A stretch of DNA of 64,000 nt from Sphaerisporangium album (GCF_003323745.1 NZ_QOIL01000002.1:527753-591752), one strand, 5' to 3'. Shown: positions 30,303-39,033, numbered from the stretch's first letter. Made by a program: numbers and translations. The notes: generated by a model not told the origin, from the sequence alone.

Positions 30303-30648
30303 GCGTCGCCGTTCCCAGCGTGTCGAGGCGGCGGCCGGCCACCGTCCAGGCATGGGCCGCGGCCGCGACCGCCCAAGGCTCCGGCGTGGCGAACACCGCG
30401 ACCTGGCCGTCCCGCGTCCCGACGACGCACCGGCCGTCGGGCCGGGGCCGGACCGCCACCAGGCACCCTGGATGCCGTCTCAGCATGTCCTGCACCGTCT
30501 CCGCGCCCGGGTCGAGGCCCACGATCACGTCCGCCACCGCGAGCCGGTCGCGCTCGGCCGAGGTCACGCATACGTGCTCGTCCGCCACGACGACCCGGGC
30601 GCGGCCCTCCGGGGCCGGCTCAGTGATCAGGACGCGTACGTGCCTCAC
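30220..30648 (-). CDS. hypothetical protein coupled to the TagB-like gene
   Basis: This 142-residue protein of unknown function starts with GTG inside the TGA of the upstream gene (4-bp overlap, 30645-30648), so the two are probably translationally coupled. It has alternating strands (HVRVLITEP, ARVVVADEHVCVTS, VIVGLDPG, CLVAVRPRPDGRCVVGTRDG) and no signal or membrane helix. Its last 27 codons overlap the end of the convergent NB-ARC gene. The Arg-rich C-terminal tail (DRRPRARPGGAG) may be only loosely constrained. I do not recognise a family. Confidence 0.6.
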   Translation of the reverse strand: MRHVRVLITEPAPEGRARVVVADEHVCVTSAERDRLAVADVIVGLDPGAETVQDMLRRHPGCLVAVRPRPDGRCVVGTRDGQVAVFATPEPWAVAAAAHAWTVAGRRLDTLGTATLTPGEDRRPRARPGGAGRPLVEVRRVR

Positions 30649-31877
30649 TGGACGACCGACCCGAGCGGGCGGGGCAGAGGCACGGGCCTCGTGACCGGAT
30701 CGGCCTCGGGCTCGGGCAGCCGTAACAGGCGGTACATCGTCCGGCGGATCTCCCGCGCCGCGCCGCCCGGCGCGGAGGTCAGGTGCGCGCGCAACATGGC
30801 GGCGTTCGACGGCGACCACGCGCGCCGTGCGTCGTCGAGCTGGCCGGCGAGGGGCGAGCCCGGGTCCAGCACGGGGGCCACCTCCGCGAGGCGCGCGAAC
30901 AGCGAGCCCGGCAGCACGTCGTCGGCGGCGAACGGCGCCAGAAGGGTCGGAACGCCCAGCGCGGCGCCATAACAGGCGACAGAGCTGTGGTCGGCGAGCA
31001 TCTCGTCGGCCGCTACCAGCGCGGCCCGCCAGCCCTCCTCCGGCGGGAGCAGGGCCACGCCCGCGTTGATTGATCTTGAGAACCAGGCCGTGACCTGCCG
31101 TTTTCCGTGGGCGGCCCACACCTGGGGGTGGAGGACCAGCACCACGCGGAAGCGCTCGGAGGGCAACTCGTCCGAGAGCGCCTGGAGGAGCGACGGGTAC
31201 CGCGAGATCAGCGACCCGCTCTGGTGGTGGCTCGACACCACGACCACTCTCTGCCCGGGCGAGGCTCCGAGGGCGTTCCGGTACGCCGTCCGGTACGGCA
31301 GGCTCGCCAGCATGCGGTCGAAGCAGGGGTCACCGGCCACGACGGCGGCCGGAAGGGCCTCGGGGCAGTGGGCCGCGAGCACCCGCCGATGGTCCTCGTG
31401 CGCCATCACGATGGCCGATGCGATGACCCGCCCGTACATGCTCAGCGCCTGCGCGCCGAACCCCGGGACGGCGCGCGGCGCGGGCAGTCCCGGGCCGCCG
31501 CGACGGGCCACGTACCCGTTGGGCCCTACGCCGTGGCTGAGGGTCATGATCGGCCCGGGCAGCCTTTCCAGCAGTCCGTCACCTGCCGCCACCACGAGAT
31601 CCCAGCGCGTCTCGACCGCCTGGGACCAGGGCATCTCCCACGCCCCCGACGCCCGCAGGTGATCGTGCGCGCCGTTGGAGTACCGGGAGGACGGCGGAAC
31701 ACTGTACGCCACCTGCACCCGGCGATCCTCTTCGACCAGATGGACGACGTCCGCCAGTCGTGTGACGCCGGCCAGGTGGTGGGCCACCATCGCGACCCTG
31801 CGCTCGACCCCGTGTGTGTCGGCCATCCCCGCGCCGAAGGAGAACGGCCCGGGCAGCCGCCTCTGTTCGCATGTCAT
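30645..31877 (-). CDS. TagB/CDP-glycerol-glycerophosphotransferase-like protein
   Basis: This 410-residue protein resembles the GT-B-like C-terminal half of teichoic-acid glycerophosphotransferases: VVVVSSHH near residue 240, VVLVLHPQVW near 275, and the pattern DEMLADHSSVACYGAALGVPTLL near 320 that matches the D-x-x-x-(T/S)DYSS-type nucleotide-phosphate binding motif. The N-terminal half binds no recognisable domain. Similar actinobacterial proteins are often wrongly named translation initiation factor 2. The ATG has GGAGG 4 bases upstream, so the longer open frame was not used. With the coupled downstream gene it forms a two-gene unit inside the NLR-rich region. Enzymatic role is uncertain. 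Confidence 0.65.
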   Translation of the reverse strand: MTCEQRRLPGPFSFGAGMADTHGVERRVAMVAHHLAGVTRLADVVHLVEEDRRVQVAYSVPPSSRYSNGAHDHLRASGAWEMPWSQAVETRWDLVVAAGDGLLERLPGPIMTLSHGVGPNGYVARRGGPGLPAPRAVPGFGAQALSMYGRVIASAIVMAHEDHRRVLAAHCPEALPAAVVAGDPCFDRMLASLPYRTAYRNALGASPGQRVVVVSSHHQSGSLISRYPSLLQALSDELPSERFRVVLVLHPQVWAAHGKRQVTAWFSRSINAGVALLPPEEGWRAALVAADEMLADHSSVACYGAALGVPTLLAPFAADDVLPGSLFARLAEVAPVLDPGSPLAGQLDDARRAWSPSNAAMLRAHLTSAPGGAAREIRRTMYRLLRLPEPEADPVTRPVPLPRPLGSVVQ

Positions 31878-32030
31878 CGTGCCTCCCGCACGTCTCGCCG
31901 GCCCTCGGCCGAACCGGATGGGCAGAGCGTGCGGTGGCGAGGTTGTGGAACACCTTGCAGAGAGGTTGACGGTTCGCTGTATGCGGAGTTCGGGGTGGTC
32001 GGCATACGCCCCTCCGCCCACCCCGAAAGG

Positions 32031-32300
32031 TCAGGCGGTGAGGTTTCCGCTCTGTCCGAGGGGCTCGGAACAGCCGTTTCGGATCATGAAGATGTTGGTG
32101 CCCTCCGGGACGCGCCCGATCGTCCGGGTGATCACCATCCGCCCGTGGAAGCCGGTCTCGGAGAGACCGACAGGCCGCCGCTCGGCCAGAGTTTGAACCA
32201 CGGAGACCTCGCACCTCGCGGGAGCGGTGATTTCCGAGGCGGGGAGCGTGAGGCTATGTGAGGCGCCGACCAGCAAGATCGTCGAGAAAAGGTCAGCCAT
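32031..32300 (-). CDS. small hypothetical protein
   Basis: This 89-residue open frame starts MADLFSTILLVGASHSLTLP and has codon bias intermediate between coding and spacer DNA. AGGAAAG lies 10 bases before the ATG. It contains two Cys and no clear membrane helix or signal peptide. It lies 153 bp upstream of the TagB-like gene in the same direction, so it may be the first gene of that unit. I do not recognise a family, and it could be spurious. Confidence 0.45.
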   Translation of the reverse strand: MADLFSTILLVGASHSLTLPASEITAPARCEVSVVQTLAERRPVGLSETGFHGRMVITRTIGRVPEGTNIFMIRNGCSEPLGQSGNLTA

Positions 32301-32630
32301 TATTTGGAAACTTTCCTGTCTAAGGCCGAGGGTTGGAAGGAGTGCAAGATGAGTAGCCAAGTACGTCGGCCCAGCTTGCAGGCCGATGGAAGCGATCTTA
32401 CCGTCACTTCGGCGTGTTTGTGAGCATATTTCGGGACAGGATGGATAGCCTGCGGTGTCCCTTTTGCGGTTTTATTGCGGATGGTGCTGTCTGGGCTGTA
32501 TTGCGCGCAATTGCAGCTTGAAATACTATCGGTCAGAATGGGATGTTAAGTGATATGGTGTACTAGTGGAACGTGACATTCTCACTATGTAGCTAATTCA
32601 GGGCCGTGGGGTGGCTCGGAGGTGGCGAGG
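32301..32630. other. 330-bp AT-rich intergenic region with palindrome
   Basis: The region is AT-richer than the rest of the window and should hold divergent promoters for the small gene and the SARP gene. It has a perfect 12-bp palindrome, ATTGCGCGCAAT (32500-32511), and an inverted repeat GGGACA (32433-32438) / TGTCCC (32456-32461) followed by a T-rich stretch. TATGGT (around 32555) is a possible -10 element for the SARP gene. I could not fix a -35 element. Confidence 0.5.
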
Positions 32631-35600
32631 GTGTACTTCAGGATGCTCGGAATCGGAGTGGGGCTCACCCTGCGCATCCTGGGGCGTGACCACCCGCTCG
32701 GCTCTCCGAAGGCACAGCTGATCATGTCGATACTGATGCTGTCGCCCGGCAGGCCCGTCCTGATCAGCGACATCGTCGACCATGTGTGGGGCGAACGGCC
32801 GCCGCCGAAGGCCACACAGGCTCTCCAGGCGTATGTGTCCCGTCTTCGCCGACAACTGCGCCAGCTCGTGGGGGAGCGCGCCCGGATAGTGGCCCGTGGC
32901 GGCACCTACACGCTGGACGTCGATCCTGAGATGATCGACCTCCACCGCGTCCGGGCGCTGTGGCGGCAGGCGACGGCCATCGCCGGGAGCGGTGATCCCG
33001 AACTCGCGGTCCGCCTGCTCCACGAGGCCGAAGCGCTCTGGCCGGGCGACGCCATGATGGGACTCCCGGGGGAGTGGGCTCGGCGGATGAGCCGGACCCT
33101 GGCCGACGAACGGGCCGACGTTCAGAGGGATCGCATCGCCCTGGAACTACGCCTCGGCCGCCACGCGGCGGTGCTGGACGAGCTTCGCGGCCTGGTGGCG
33201 CACCGACCTGACGACGAGATGTTCGTCGGCCAGCTCATGACCGCTCTCTACCGGGCCGATCGCCAGTCCGACGCCTTGGACGTCTACCGCGGCGCCTACC
33301 GGTACCTCGTCGAACAACATGGCACGCGGCCCGGGGCGGCGCTTAGTTCCCTGCACCTGCGCATCCTGCGGGGCGATCCCGATCTGGCGGTCACTCCTGT
33401 CTACCGCAGCGAGGTCGCGTCCCAGCCGGACACGCTGCTGCCCGACACCCCCCATTTCACCGGTCGTGAGCAGGAGATCGAGGCCGTGAGCGCCGTGCGC
33501 GCGGAGGGTGATGGCACCCCGACCGTGGTCATCCAGGGGATGCCGGGGGTGGGCAAGTCGGCGCTCGCCTTGCACATCGCTCACCGGATCGCCGCGCGCT
33601 ACCCGGACGCGCGCCTGTACCTCGAACTCAGGGCCCACGATCCGACCCGTCCGCCCTTGGACACCGCCACCGCGTTGTCGGCACTCCTGCGCATGCTGGG
33701 AATTCCGGCGACGCGAATCCCGTCCTCGTTCGGAGACAGGGTCGCCATGTGGCACGCCGAGCTGGCTTACAGGCGGGCCATCGTGATCCTGGACGACGTG
33801 GCGGGTGCCGAGCAGATCAGGCCGCTTCTCGGCACCTCGTCGTCGAGCCTGGTGCTGATCACCACGCGCTCCCGTCTCGACCTGCCCTCCGAAGTCGAGC
33901 GCGTCCTGCTCGGGGTCCTTCCCCGTGAGGACGCCGCCGCACTGGCATCCCGCCTCGCGGGAGCCCACGCCGATCCGTACCTGATCGGCGAGGTCGTCCG
34001 GGTGTCCGGCGGGCTGCCGCTCGCCATCACGCTGAACGCGCCGCGTGCGGGAGCGGCCGGAAACGGTGCTCGACCCTGCTCGGGGGGCACGGGCACCGCC
34101 TGGATCGCCGACGGTAGCGGTCATGACGAGATCGACGCCGCGTTCGAGATGTCGTACCGCGACCTGACGCCTGGCGAGAAATCGGCGTTCCGCCGGCTCG
34201 GCCTGTCGCCTTGCCGCGATGTCACGGTGATGGACGCCGCCGCGTTGTGCGACACCACGCAGGAAGAGGCAAGGATCATGGTGGAGACGCTGGTCCGGCA
34301 CCATCTGCTCCAACCGGCGGCGCCGGGCCGCTACCGTTTCCATGACCTCGTCCGGACCTACGCACGTGAGCGTGCCGAACGCGAGGACCCTGAAGGGGGA
34401 AACCGGCGTGCTGTGAGACGCCTTCTCGACCAGTACGTCGAGACCGTCGGGACGGCCATGGCGGCGATCCATCTGGCCTGCGGAGCCACCTGCGAGCGAC
34501 CCCGGGGGGAGCAGATCGGCGCCTCGGACGCACGGCGATGGCTGGGCGACGAGTGGAGTACGGTGCTGCGTTTGGCCCAGTACGCCGCCGAGCACGAGTG
34601 GAAGGCCTACACCGTTGGGCTCATGCGCATGATCGCGGACTATCTCGACATGGAGAGCCTGTGGGAGGACGCCGCGATGGGGCACGCGCTCGCGCTGCGC
34701 GCGTGCCAGGACCTCGGTGACTCACGCGGCATCGCCAGAGCCTCCCTGGACCTGGGCTTCGCCAGGTTCAGGACCGGCCGGCATGACAACGCGCTGTCGC
34801 ACACCCGGAAGGCTCTGTCGTTGTACAAGTCGTTGGACGACAGGGGCGCGATCGGCAAGTGCCAGGACCAGATGGGGGTCATCCACTGGGCGTCGGCCCG
34901 GTACCGGGAGGCGCTGGCGCACTACCAGGAGGCGCAAGCGAACTTCCGATCCAGCGGGGACGTCAAGGGCGAGGCGGACGCGCTGGGGCACAGTGGAATC
35001 GCCTACTGGCATCTGGGCCGTTACCAGGACTCCCTCGACCTCCTCGGTCGTGCCTTGGAGGCATATCGCGGACTCGGTGACCGGCGGGGCGAGGCCAAGG
35101 CACTGAACAATATGGGCGACGTCCAGAAGCATCGCGGGCTTCACAGGGATGCGATCCGCCTGTACCAGGAGTCTCTGGAGATCTTCAAGCAGATCGAGGG
35201 CAAGCAGAACCACGCGATCCTGCACAGTAACCGTGGTGACATCCATCAGTACAAACATCGGTTCTCCGCCGCGTTGGCGTGCTACCGGGTGGCCATGGCC
35301 ACGTTCCTGGAGATCGGGGACCGGAGGAACCAGGCCGACATCCTCAACAGCATCGGCAGTACGTACCTTCACATGGGCGGGGCCGAGGAGTCGTTGATCC
35401 ACTTCGAGAAGGCCAAGGGCATCGCCGAAGAGATCGCCGACGACTACCAGATGGTGCGGGCGCTGGTGGGGATCGCGGATGTGAATCTCGCGGCGGGACG
35501 GTACGAGGCCGCGAGGGACACCTACAACTCGGCCATCAGGACGGCGCGGGCGATCGGCGATCTGTACCAGGAGTCGCGGGCGCACAGGGGGCTGGCCGAT

Positions 35601-35756
35601 ACGTGGGAGCGCCTCGACGACCTGGAGGCGACGCGGATCTCCTTGCGTCAGGCCCTCAACCTGCTGGTCCAGCTGGATCTTCCCGAGGCCGAGGAGGTCC
35701 GTATCCGCCTGGAGGGACTGGGCGCCGAGGACTCGCCTCAGGGCCGCCGATGGTGA
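32631..35756 (+). CDS. SARP-NB-ARC-TPR transcriptional regulator (AfsR-like)
   Basis: This protein of about 1041 residues is a pathway-type regulator. An OmpR-like winged helix lies at about 1-95 (ILMLSPGRPVLISDIVDHVWG, then ALQAYVSRLRRQLR). The bacterial transcriptional activation domain is at about 105-250, ending YRYLVEQHGTRPGAALSSLH. The NB-ARC ATPase follows: Walker A GMPGVGKS at 303-310, Walker B IVILDDVAG near 384 and VLITTRSRLD near 411. About eight TPR repeats occupy the last 350 residues. This is the AfsR architecture, normally phosphorylated or ligand-gated and controlling secondary metabolism. The GTG at 32631 has GGAGG 8 bases upstream. No biosynthetic cluster adjoins it, so its targets are elsewhere or non-biosynthetic. 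Its 3' end overlaps the convergent membrane-protein gene by 101 bp. Confidence 0.88.
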   Translation: MYFRMLGIGVGLTLRILGRDHPLGSPKAQLIMSILMLSPGRPVLISDIVDHVWGERPPPKATQALQAYVSRLRRQLRQLVGERARIVARGGTYTLDVDPEMIDLHRVRALWRQATAIAGSGDPELAVRLLHEAEALWPGDAMMGLPGEWARRMSRTLADERADVQRDRIALELRLGRHAAVLDELRGLVAHRPDDEMFVGQLMTALYRADRQSDALDVYRGAYRYLVEQHGTRPGAALSSLHLRILRGDPDLAVTPVYRSEVASQPDTLLPDTPHFTGREQEIEAVSAVRAEGDGTPTVVIQGMPGVGKSALALHIAHRIAARYPDARLYLELRAHDPTRPPLDTATALSALLRMLGIPATRIPSSFGDRVAMWHAELAYRRAIVILDDVAGAEQIRPLLGTSSSSLVLITTRSRLDLPSEVERVLLGVLPREDAAALASRLAGAHADPYLIGEVVRVSGGLPLAITLNAPRAGAAGNGARPCSGGTGTAWIADGSGHDEIDAAFEMSYRDLTPGEKSAFRRLGLSPCRDVTVMDAAALCDTTQEEARIMVETLVRHHLLQPAAPGRYRFHDLVRTYARERAEREDPEGGNRRAVRRLLDQYVETVGTAMAAIHLACGATCERPRGEQIGASDARRWLGDEWSTVLRLAQYAAEHEWKAYTVGLMRMIADYLDMESLWEDAAMGHALALRACQDLGDSRGIARASLDLGFARFRTGRHDNALSHTRKALSLYKSLDDRGAIGKCQDQMGVIHWASARYREALAHYQEAQANFRSSGDVKGEADALGHSGIAYWHLGRYQDSLDLLGRALEAYRGLGDRRGEAKALNNMGDVQKHRGLHRDAIRLYQESLEIFKQIEGKQNHAILHSNRGDIHQYKHRFSAALACYRVAMATFLEIGDRRNQADILNSIGSTYLHMGGAEESLIHFEKAKGIAEEIADDYQMVRALVGIADVNLAAGRYEAARDTYNSAIRTARAIGDLYQESRAHRGLADTWERLDDLEATRISLRQALNLLVQLDLPEAEEVRIRLEGLGAEDSPQGRRW

Positions 35757-36114
35757 CGGGGCCGGTGAAATCGCGGCCCTGGAAAACCGGGCCGTGTACT
35801 GAACCGCTGATGGTGTTGCGGACGCCGCCGTCTTCTGTCTTCGAGGGGCTTCCGCCCGGGGCCGCGGGCGCGGTCCCGGGCGTCGCCTCGGGGGGGTCGG
35901 CGGAAGGTGCGGGGGGTTGTGGGCGGGTCGGCCGTCTCATGGCGTGCCAGGTCAGGGCCAGGGCCGCCAGGCCGCTGAGGGCGCTCAGGACGCTTGCCAG
36001 TTTGTCTGCATTATCTAGACCTATCGCGATAAAATAGATTGTCAGGCAGATCAAGGCGAACGCCGTGGAAAGCGCGGCGACGCGGGTGAGGGCCGACGCG
36101 CGGGGACGCTTCAT
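35656..36114 (-). CDS. two-helix membrane protein with C-terminal amyloid-signalling-like motif (putative effector)
   Basis: This 152-residue protein has two predicted membrane helices (residues about 11-33 and 38-58), a Pro/Ala-rich linker (about 60-95) and a C-terminal Gly/Val motif at 100-120 containing SGSVHGPVFQGRDF. That motif aligns with SGTVSGPAVQAQSI in the NB-ARC protein at 28128, with shared S, G, V, G, P and Q positions. In known bacterial amyloid signalling pairs a membrane-acting effector carries the same motif as its NLR partner. A Pro-rich tail of about 28 residues follows the motif. The gene overlaps the end of the SARP gene and is divergent from the third ATPase. The effector role is inferred. 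Confidence 0.7.
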   Translation of the reverse strand: MKRPRASALTRVAALSTAFALICLTIYFIAIGLDNADKLASVLSALSGLAALALTWHAMRRPTRPQPPAPSADPPEATPGTAPAAPGGSPSKTEDGGVRNTISGSVHGPVFQGRDFTGPVTIGGPEASPRRPVPPGGYGPPRPREDPAGPAG

Positions 36115-36312
36115 CCGCTGATTGTGACCCGGACCTGGGGCATCCGTATAGGCCGCGGGGTTCGTGACCGTCCGTTATGCCGTACTGTGAGCCGCACGCC
36201 TATCCCTTTTGCCGATAAGCCCCATGGAATCCCAAGATCTTTGCAAATCGGCGGCATTCAATTACGATTGCGGGGCCAGCCGGAGCCGAGGCGACGTGGG
36301 GCGGCGAGTGGG

Positions 36313-38418
36313 GTGCCTGCTGGAACGAAGGCGGGGGACGTTCCCGCCGAGACGACGAGTCTCGTGGGGCGACGGGCCGAGGTCGCCCAGGTGGTCCGAA
36401 TGCTGGGCCGGACGCGCTCGGTCACGCTGACGGGGGTCGGAGGAGTCGGCAAGACGCGGCTGGCCCTGCGCGTGGCGCGCGTTCTTCAGCCGTCCTTCCC
36501 TGACGGGGTGTGGTTCGTCGAGCTGTCGTCGCTGCGGGAGCCGGACCTGCTCGGGCACGCCGTCTGTTCCGCGCTGGACGTGGCGCAGCGGGTGGGACGG
36601 CCGCGGATCGAGGCCCTCGCCGAGTTCCTGGGGCCGCGCCGCGCGCTGCTCGTCCTGGACACCTGCGAGCACCTGGCGGACGCGTGCGTCGCACTGGTGG
36701 ACACCCTGCTGGAGGCGGCCCCGGGGCTGCGGGTGGTGGCGACGAGCAGATGCGTGCTGGGTATCGAGGGCGAGTGGTGCCTCCAGGTCGAGCCCCTGCC
36801 CGTCGAGGAGCCCGCCGAGGCGGGCGGTCCTGACGCGGGCGGTGGCGCGGTCGCGTTGTTCGTGGAGCGGGCCGCCGCGCTGGTGCCCGGGTTCGTGGCC
36901 ACCCCGGAGGTCGCGGTGATCTGCGGGCGGCTGGACGGCATCCCGCTGGCCGTCGAGCTGGCGGCCGTGCGGCTGCGCACGCTGTCGGTCGAGCAGATCA
37001 TGCGCCGCCTCGACGACCGCTTCGGCCTGCTGCTGGACGGGGACCGCGCCGGTCAGCCCCGCCACCGGACGCTGCGCACGGCGATCGGCTGGAGCCACGA
37101 GCTGTGCGAGCCGCTGGAGCGCCTGCTGTGGGCCCGGCTCGCGGTCTTCGCCGGTGACTTCGACCTGGAGGCGGCGCGGGCCGTGTGCGCCGACCCCGGC
37201 TCGGGCGCCGGCCTCCACCGCGGCCAGGTCGAGGGCCTGCTGCACGCCCTGGTGGACAAGTCGATCGTGCGCCGCGACGACACCGGCCAGGGCGTCCGCT
37301 TCCACATGCTCGACACGCTGCGCGACTACGGCGCCGAGTGGCTGCGCGCGCTCGGCCAGGACGAGTGGACGCGGCGCCGTCACCGTGACCACTACCTGGA
37401 CCTGGCCCGGCGCTTCGACGCCGAGTGGTTCGGCGCCGACCAGGTCGCCTGGTACGTCCGCATGCGGCGGGAACTGCCCAACCTGCGCGCGGCGCTGGGC
37501 TTCTGCCTCGGCGAGGCCCCCGCCGAGCACCCCGTGGGCCTGGACCTCGCCGCGCGGCTGACGTACTTCTGGATCGGCTGCGGCTTCGTCGCCGAGGGCC
37601 GCCACTACCTGCGGCGGGCGCTCGGCCTGTGCCACGCCCCGGGCGAGAGCCGGTCGCGGGCGCTGTGGGCCTGCGCCTGGCTGGCGGACTTCCAGGGCGA
37701 CCTGGACGAGGCCAACGACCTGGCCACCGAGTGCATGGCCCAGGCGTTCTCCCAGGGCGACCGCGCGGCGGCCGGGTGGGGGACGATCTGCTGCGCGAAC
37801 ACCGGCCTGCACTGGGGGTACGTGGACGAGGTGCTGCCGATGTACGAGCGGGCACGGCGCGCGCACGAGGAGGGCGGCGACCGGGGGGTGGGCGTGGCGT
37901 ACGCGCTGATCGGGGAGGCCTACGTGCTGCGCCGCCTCGGCAGGCACGAGCAGGCGCTGTCGTGCCTGCGCCGGCAGCGGCGGCTGTGCGACTCCCACGG
38001 GGACATCTGGCTGCGGTCCTCCGGCGACTGGGTGCGCACCCTGATCGAGATCGACCGGGGGGACGTCCGGACGGCGGACCGCTTCGCCCGCGCGTGCCTG
38101 CGGGCCAAGCGGGTGCTGCACGACAGCCTCGGCATGGCGGCGGCCGTCAAGAGCCTCGCCGGGACGGCGGCGGGCCTCGGTGACATGGAGCGCGCGGCCC
38201 GGCTGCTCGGCATCGGGGACATGGTCGAGCACTCCTTCGGCGTGCGCCTCGGCCTGTCCCACCCGAACGGCGTCAGCGAGCGGGCCGAGGCGCGGGCGCG
38301 AGCGGCCCTCGGGGAGCGGGCGTTCCGGGAGGCCTTCACCCGAGGGCGGGAGCTGGAGCTCGAAAGCGCGCTCGCCTACGCGCTCACGACCGGCGAGGAC
38401 GCTGAGGGCGCGGCATGA
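36313..38418 (+). CDS. LuxR-family-like STAND ATPase with TPR region, no DNA-binding domain
   Basis: This protein of about 701 residues starts near the ATPase domain: TSLVGRRAEVAQVVRML, Walker A GVGGVGKT at 41-48, Walker B ALLVLDTCEH near 116, RVVATSRCVLG near 145 and GLPLAVELAA-like sequence GIPLAVELAAVRLR near 214. A long helical, TPR-like C-terminal half follows. Relatives usually end in a LuxR helix-turn-helix or start with a SARP domain; neither is present. The open frame continues to 36124 but has low third-position GC before about 36280, so I placed the start at the GTG at 36313; the exact start is uncertain. Confidence 0.78.
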   Translation: MPAGTKAGDVPAETTSLVGRRAEVAQVVRMLGRTRSVTLTGVGGVGKTRLALRVARVLQPSFPDGVWFVELSSLREPDLLGHAVCSALDVAQRVGRPRIEALAEFLGPRRALLVLDTCEHLADACVALVDTLLEAAPGLRVVATSRCVLGIEGEWCLQVEPLPVEEPAEAGGPDAGGGAVALFVERAAALVPGFVATPEVAVICGRLDGIPLAVELAAVRLRTLSVEQIMRRLDDRFGLLLDGDRAGQPRHRTLRTAIGWSHELCEPLERLLWARLAVFAGDFDLEAARAVCADPGSGAGLHRGQVEGLLHALVDKSIVRRDDTGQGVRFHMLDTLRDYGAEWLRALGQDEWTRRRHRDHYLDLARRFDAEWFGADQVAWYVRMRRELPNLRAALGFCLGEAPAEHPVGLDLAARLTYFWIGCGFVAEGRHYLRRALGLCHAPGESRSRALWACAWLADFQGDLDEANDLATECMAQAFSQGDRAAAGWGTICCANTGLHWGYVDEVLPMYERARRAHEEGGDRGVGVAYALIGEAYVLRRLGRHEQALSCLRRQRRLCDSHGDIWLRSSGDWVRTLIEIDRGDVRTADRFARACLRAKRVLHDSLGMAAAVKSLAGTAAGLGDMERAARLLGIGDMVEHSFGVRLGLSHPNGVSERAEARARAALGERAFREAFTRGRELELESALAYALTTGEDAEGAA

Positions 38419-38579
38419 ACGGCTTGTTCAGCGAGGCCGCGACGGCCTCGAAGCCGTAGCGGAGCGTCGTTCCTCTCAGGGCAGCTCGCCGAGCCACCTC
38501 TGGCGACTTCGCGTGGGGCTGGACACCTGATGTTGAGCTCGACCATGACGGAACCGTATACCGGCGTGTTCCGACGGTG

Positions 38580-38614
38580 TTGACACAATTGCCAAAAATG
38601 ACATTATTCAGCCA
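38580..38614 (+). promoter_or_regulatory. promoter directly at a leaderless start
   Basis: TTGACA (38580-38585) and ATTATT (38603-38608) are 17 bases apart. The ATG at 38614 lies where transcription would begin, and no Shine-Dalgarno precedes it. A leaderless mRNA is therefore likely. Confidence 0.6.
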
Positions 38615-39033
38615 TGCGAGAGGAAACCCAGCGGCTGCTGCTGATCCAGGATGACTTCGAGCGCTTCCGCGCCGCCACGCGCATGCTCGTGGACCTGGAC
38701 GATCTGATCCTGGAGATCTCCCGCGTCAGGAACGAGAGCGCCTCGCGCATGCAGATCCGCACGATCGGCGCCGCCGCCCCCCAGCCGCCCTCCGACGAGG
38801 CGCTGCCCGAGGACGCCCGCGCCGTGCTGGAGTGCGTGCGCAGGATGGGAACCGAGCGTTTCCGCAGGCGGGACGTGTTCCGCCGCCTCGCACGCCGGTT
38901 CAAGACCGTCGCGGCGATGGTCCCCGCGCTGGACCTGCTGGAATCGGCCGGCCACATCCGCAAGGTCGGCCCGAGCGCCGAGCCCGGCCAGCCGGGGCGC
39001 CGCCGCTCACCGGAGTACGAGATCCGCCTCTAG
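38614..39033 (+). CDS. hypothetical winged-helix-like protein
   Basis: This 139-residue protein has a Glu/Arg-rich N-terminal helix and a C-terminal winged-helix-like segment: AVLECVRRMGTERFRRRDVFRRLARRF, then VPALDLLESAGHIRKVG and RRRSPEYEIRL. That C-terminal pattern resembles the end of DUF3987/primase-type proteins of mobile elements and also small DNA-binding regulators. It may be a stand-alone DNA-binding protein. Codon bias supports a real gene. It is probably translated without a leader. Confidence 0.55.
   Translation: MREETQRLLLIQDDFERFRAATRMLVDLDDLILEISRVRNESASRMQIRTIGAAAPQPPSDEALPEDARAVLECVRRMGTERFRRRDVFRRLARRFKTVAAMVPALDLLESAGHIRKVGPSAEPGQPGRRRSPEYEIRL

Noticed and set aside
36124..36312. 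An upstream extension of the third STAND ATPase
   Set aside because: Third-position GC drops and no ribosome site is seen, so this is probably the divergent promoter region.
28128..38418. The SARP gene as a sign of an antibiotic biosynthetic cluster
   Set aside because: No synthase, tailoring or export genes lie nearby; SARP-NB-ARC proteins also occur outside clusters.
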